DNA from: Fretibacterium sp. | Lineage (GTDB): Bacteria > Synergistota > Synergistia > Synergistales > Aminobacteriaceae | DNA: 7,783 nucleotides | Direction of reading: 5' to 3' | Assembly (NCBI GenBank): GCA_016280565.1 | Contig: JAEEGY010000262.1 | Span: 1-7,783 of the forward strand | Shown: in pieces, positions 7,075 to 7,783 of the stretch | Layout: each line of letters starts with the position of its first letter | Position numbering within the stretch: the stretch's first letter is position 1 | Translations under genes and position numbers: made by a program | Notes under the pieces: model-generated | What the model was told of the DNA's origin: nothing | Databases searched by the model: none | Seen by the model: only the letters and a program-made list of their open reading frames with translations

Positions 7075-7096
7075 TTAAAGACCTCCATAAGTTAGG

Positions 7097-7128
7097 AAAA
7101 CGCGGAGGCTCCATCTGAAACCTCCGCG
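7097..7128 (-). terminator. Intra-operon hairpin with short U-tract (probable attenuator)
   Basis: On the minus strand a perfect CGCGGAGG/CCTCCGCG stem (7128-7121 with 7108-7101) continues inward by four more pairs, two of them G-U, to an AGAT loop. It is followed at once by TTTT (7100-7097). It lies between the binding-protein stop and the ATPase A ribosome site. The short U-tract suggests partial termination, a common way to make binding protein in excess of the membrane complex. It may also protect the 3' end of a processed binding-protein message. Confidence 0.7.
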
Positions 7129-7180
7129 CTGACAGTTACACCGTTTAATTGCTCAACGCCGCAAGGCTGCCCGCTCCACC

Positions 7181-7783
7181 TTACTTCTTGAAGATGTTAT
7201 CGAACGTTGTGAGGATCTTGTCGGAGTTGGCCGCAAGGGTCTCCAGGTCCACGGTCAGGGCCGCCTTCGCGATGGCCTCGACGTCCACGCCCTTCTGGTC
7301 CACGTCGTTGCGGACGGAGAGCAGGTTGTTCGCCACAAGAATCTCCTGGCCTTCCTTGGAGAGGATAAAGTCATAGAGCAGCTTGCCGTTCTCCTGGTTC
7401 GCGCTGTTCTTCACCAGCCCGATGGGCGAGAAGATGGAGATGAGGTCCTTCGGCAGGTAGGTGAAGCCGATGGGGGACCCCTGAGCCATCAGGTTGTGGG
7501 ACACATAGTCCAGCATGATGCCCACCTGATAGGCGCCAATCGCCACCTGGTTATGGGTGGCCGTCGTGCCGGACTCCAGCTCGCAGCCTTTGGCCTTCAG
7601 CTTCTTGAAGTACTCCTCGCCATAGGCCGGGCTCGCCAGCAGCGCTGCGACGAAAGATTTGGTGGTGCCCGCCGACGCGGGGTCCGGCATGACGATCTGG
7701 CCCGCCCACTTGGGGTCAAGAAGGTCGTTCCAGGACTTCGGCGCGTCCTTCTCCTCCACCGCCATGGAGTTGTAGCCGATGCC
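7181..7783 (-). CDS. ABC importer solute-binding protein, C-terminal 200 residues (5' end beyond window)
   Basis: The frame is open from the right edge to the TAA at 7183-7181, so the signal peptide and first lobe are missing. Visible residues (numbered from the first codon at the edge) begin GIGYNSMAV and continue PKSWNDLLDPKW (15-26), then MPDPASAGT (32-40). This is the hallmark series of the FbpA/PhnS/PotD-like family of periplasmic or lipid-anchored binding proteins. Residues 118-150 resemble the usual C-terminal stretch (SPIGLVKNSANQ, then LLYDFILSKEGQEIL). The classical ferric FbpA tandem tyrosine is expected near residues 88-93, where this protein has VGIMLDY instead, so canonical tyrosine-coordinated Fe3+ binding is doubtful. 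The ATG at codon 7 is internal, not the true start. It is the first gene of the operon and delivers the solute to the fused permease. The family is clear, the ligand unknown. Confidence 0.9.
   Translation of the reverse strand, partial: GIGYNSMAVEEKDAPKSWNDLLDPKWAGQIVMPDPASAGTTKSFVAALLASPAYGEEYFKKLKAKGCELESGTTATHNQVAIGAYQVGIMLDYVSHNLMAQGSPIGFTYLPKDLISIFSPIGLVKNSANQENGKLLYDFILSKEGQEILVANNLLSVRNDVDQKGVDVEAIAKAALTVDLETLAANSDKILTTFDNIFKK

Noticed and set aside
5285..7095. Plus-strand open frames opposite the permease (5285-5977) and ATPase A (6481-7095)
   Set aside because: They are shadows of clear family members on the minus strand, with compositions rich in Arg, His, Gln and Asp and no start signals.

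Overview
This window carries five protein-coding genes and no RNA gene that I can name. From left to right they are: the N-terminal 692 residues of a large AsmA/TamB-like envelope protein (minus strand, running off the left edge); a divergent membrane-anchored staphylococcal-nuclease-type protein (plus strand); an AT-rich intergenic stretch of about 285 bases ending in a strong plus-strand terminator; and a four-gene ABC importer operon on the minus strand. Read in its own direction, that operon is a solute-binding protein (its N-terminus is beyond the right edge), ATPase A, a fused two-domain permease, and ATPase B.

The organism looks like a diderm (Gram-negative-type) bacterium with GC-rich coding sequence. 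The AsmA-like protein implies an outer membrane, and Shine-Dalgarno sites are strong (GGAGG-type) before nearly every gene. A GC-rich anaerobic diderm such as a member of the Synergistota would fit, but nothing here is diagnostic, so the taxon is a guess.

Region 1 to 2170: the AsmA-like gene and the nuclease gene diverge from a 92-base spacer. The spacer holds weak overlapping promoter-like hexamers and a short perfect dyad. Four repeats of about 105 residues are visible in the AsmA-like protein, as expected for a long beta-groove lipid-handling protein.

Region 2849 to 3133: about 42% GC by hand count over 2881-3060, against roughly 60-70% in samples of the neighbouring genes. It holds several small hairpins, a perfect TATAAT, a T7 run and a strong hairpin-plus-T5 terminator on the plus strand. 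It may be the nuclease 3' UTR, a decayed gene, or a small structured RNA.

Region 3134 to 7783: the importer operon. The binding protein captures a solute outside the inner membrane. The 12-helix fused permease forms the whole pore. Two different, apparently fully competent ATPases could energise it as a heterodimer. The three inner genes are separated by only 2 and 3 bases, so they are probably translationally coupled. A 12-pair hairpin with a short U-tract lies between the binding-protein gene and ATPase A and probably attenuates transcription, giving more binding protein than membrane complex. The family is the ferric iron / phosphonate / polyamine-like group. The visible part of the binding protein lacks the tandem tyrosines of classical FbpA, so I leave the substrate open.
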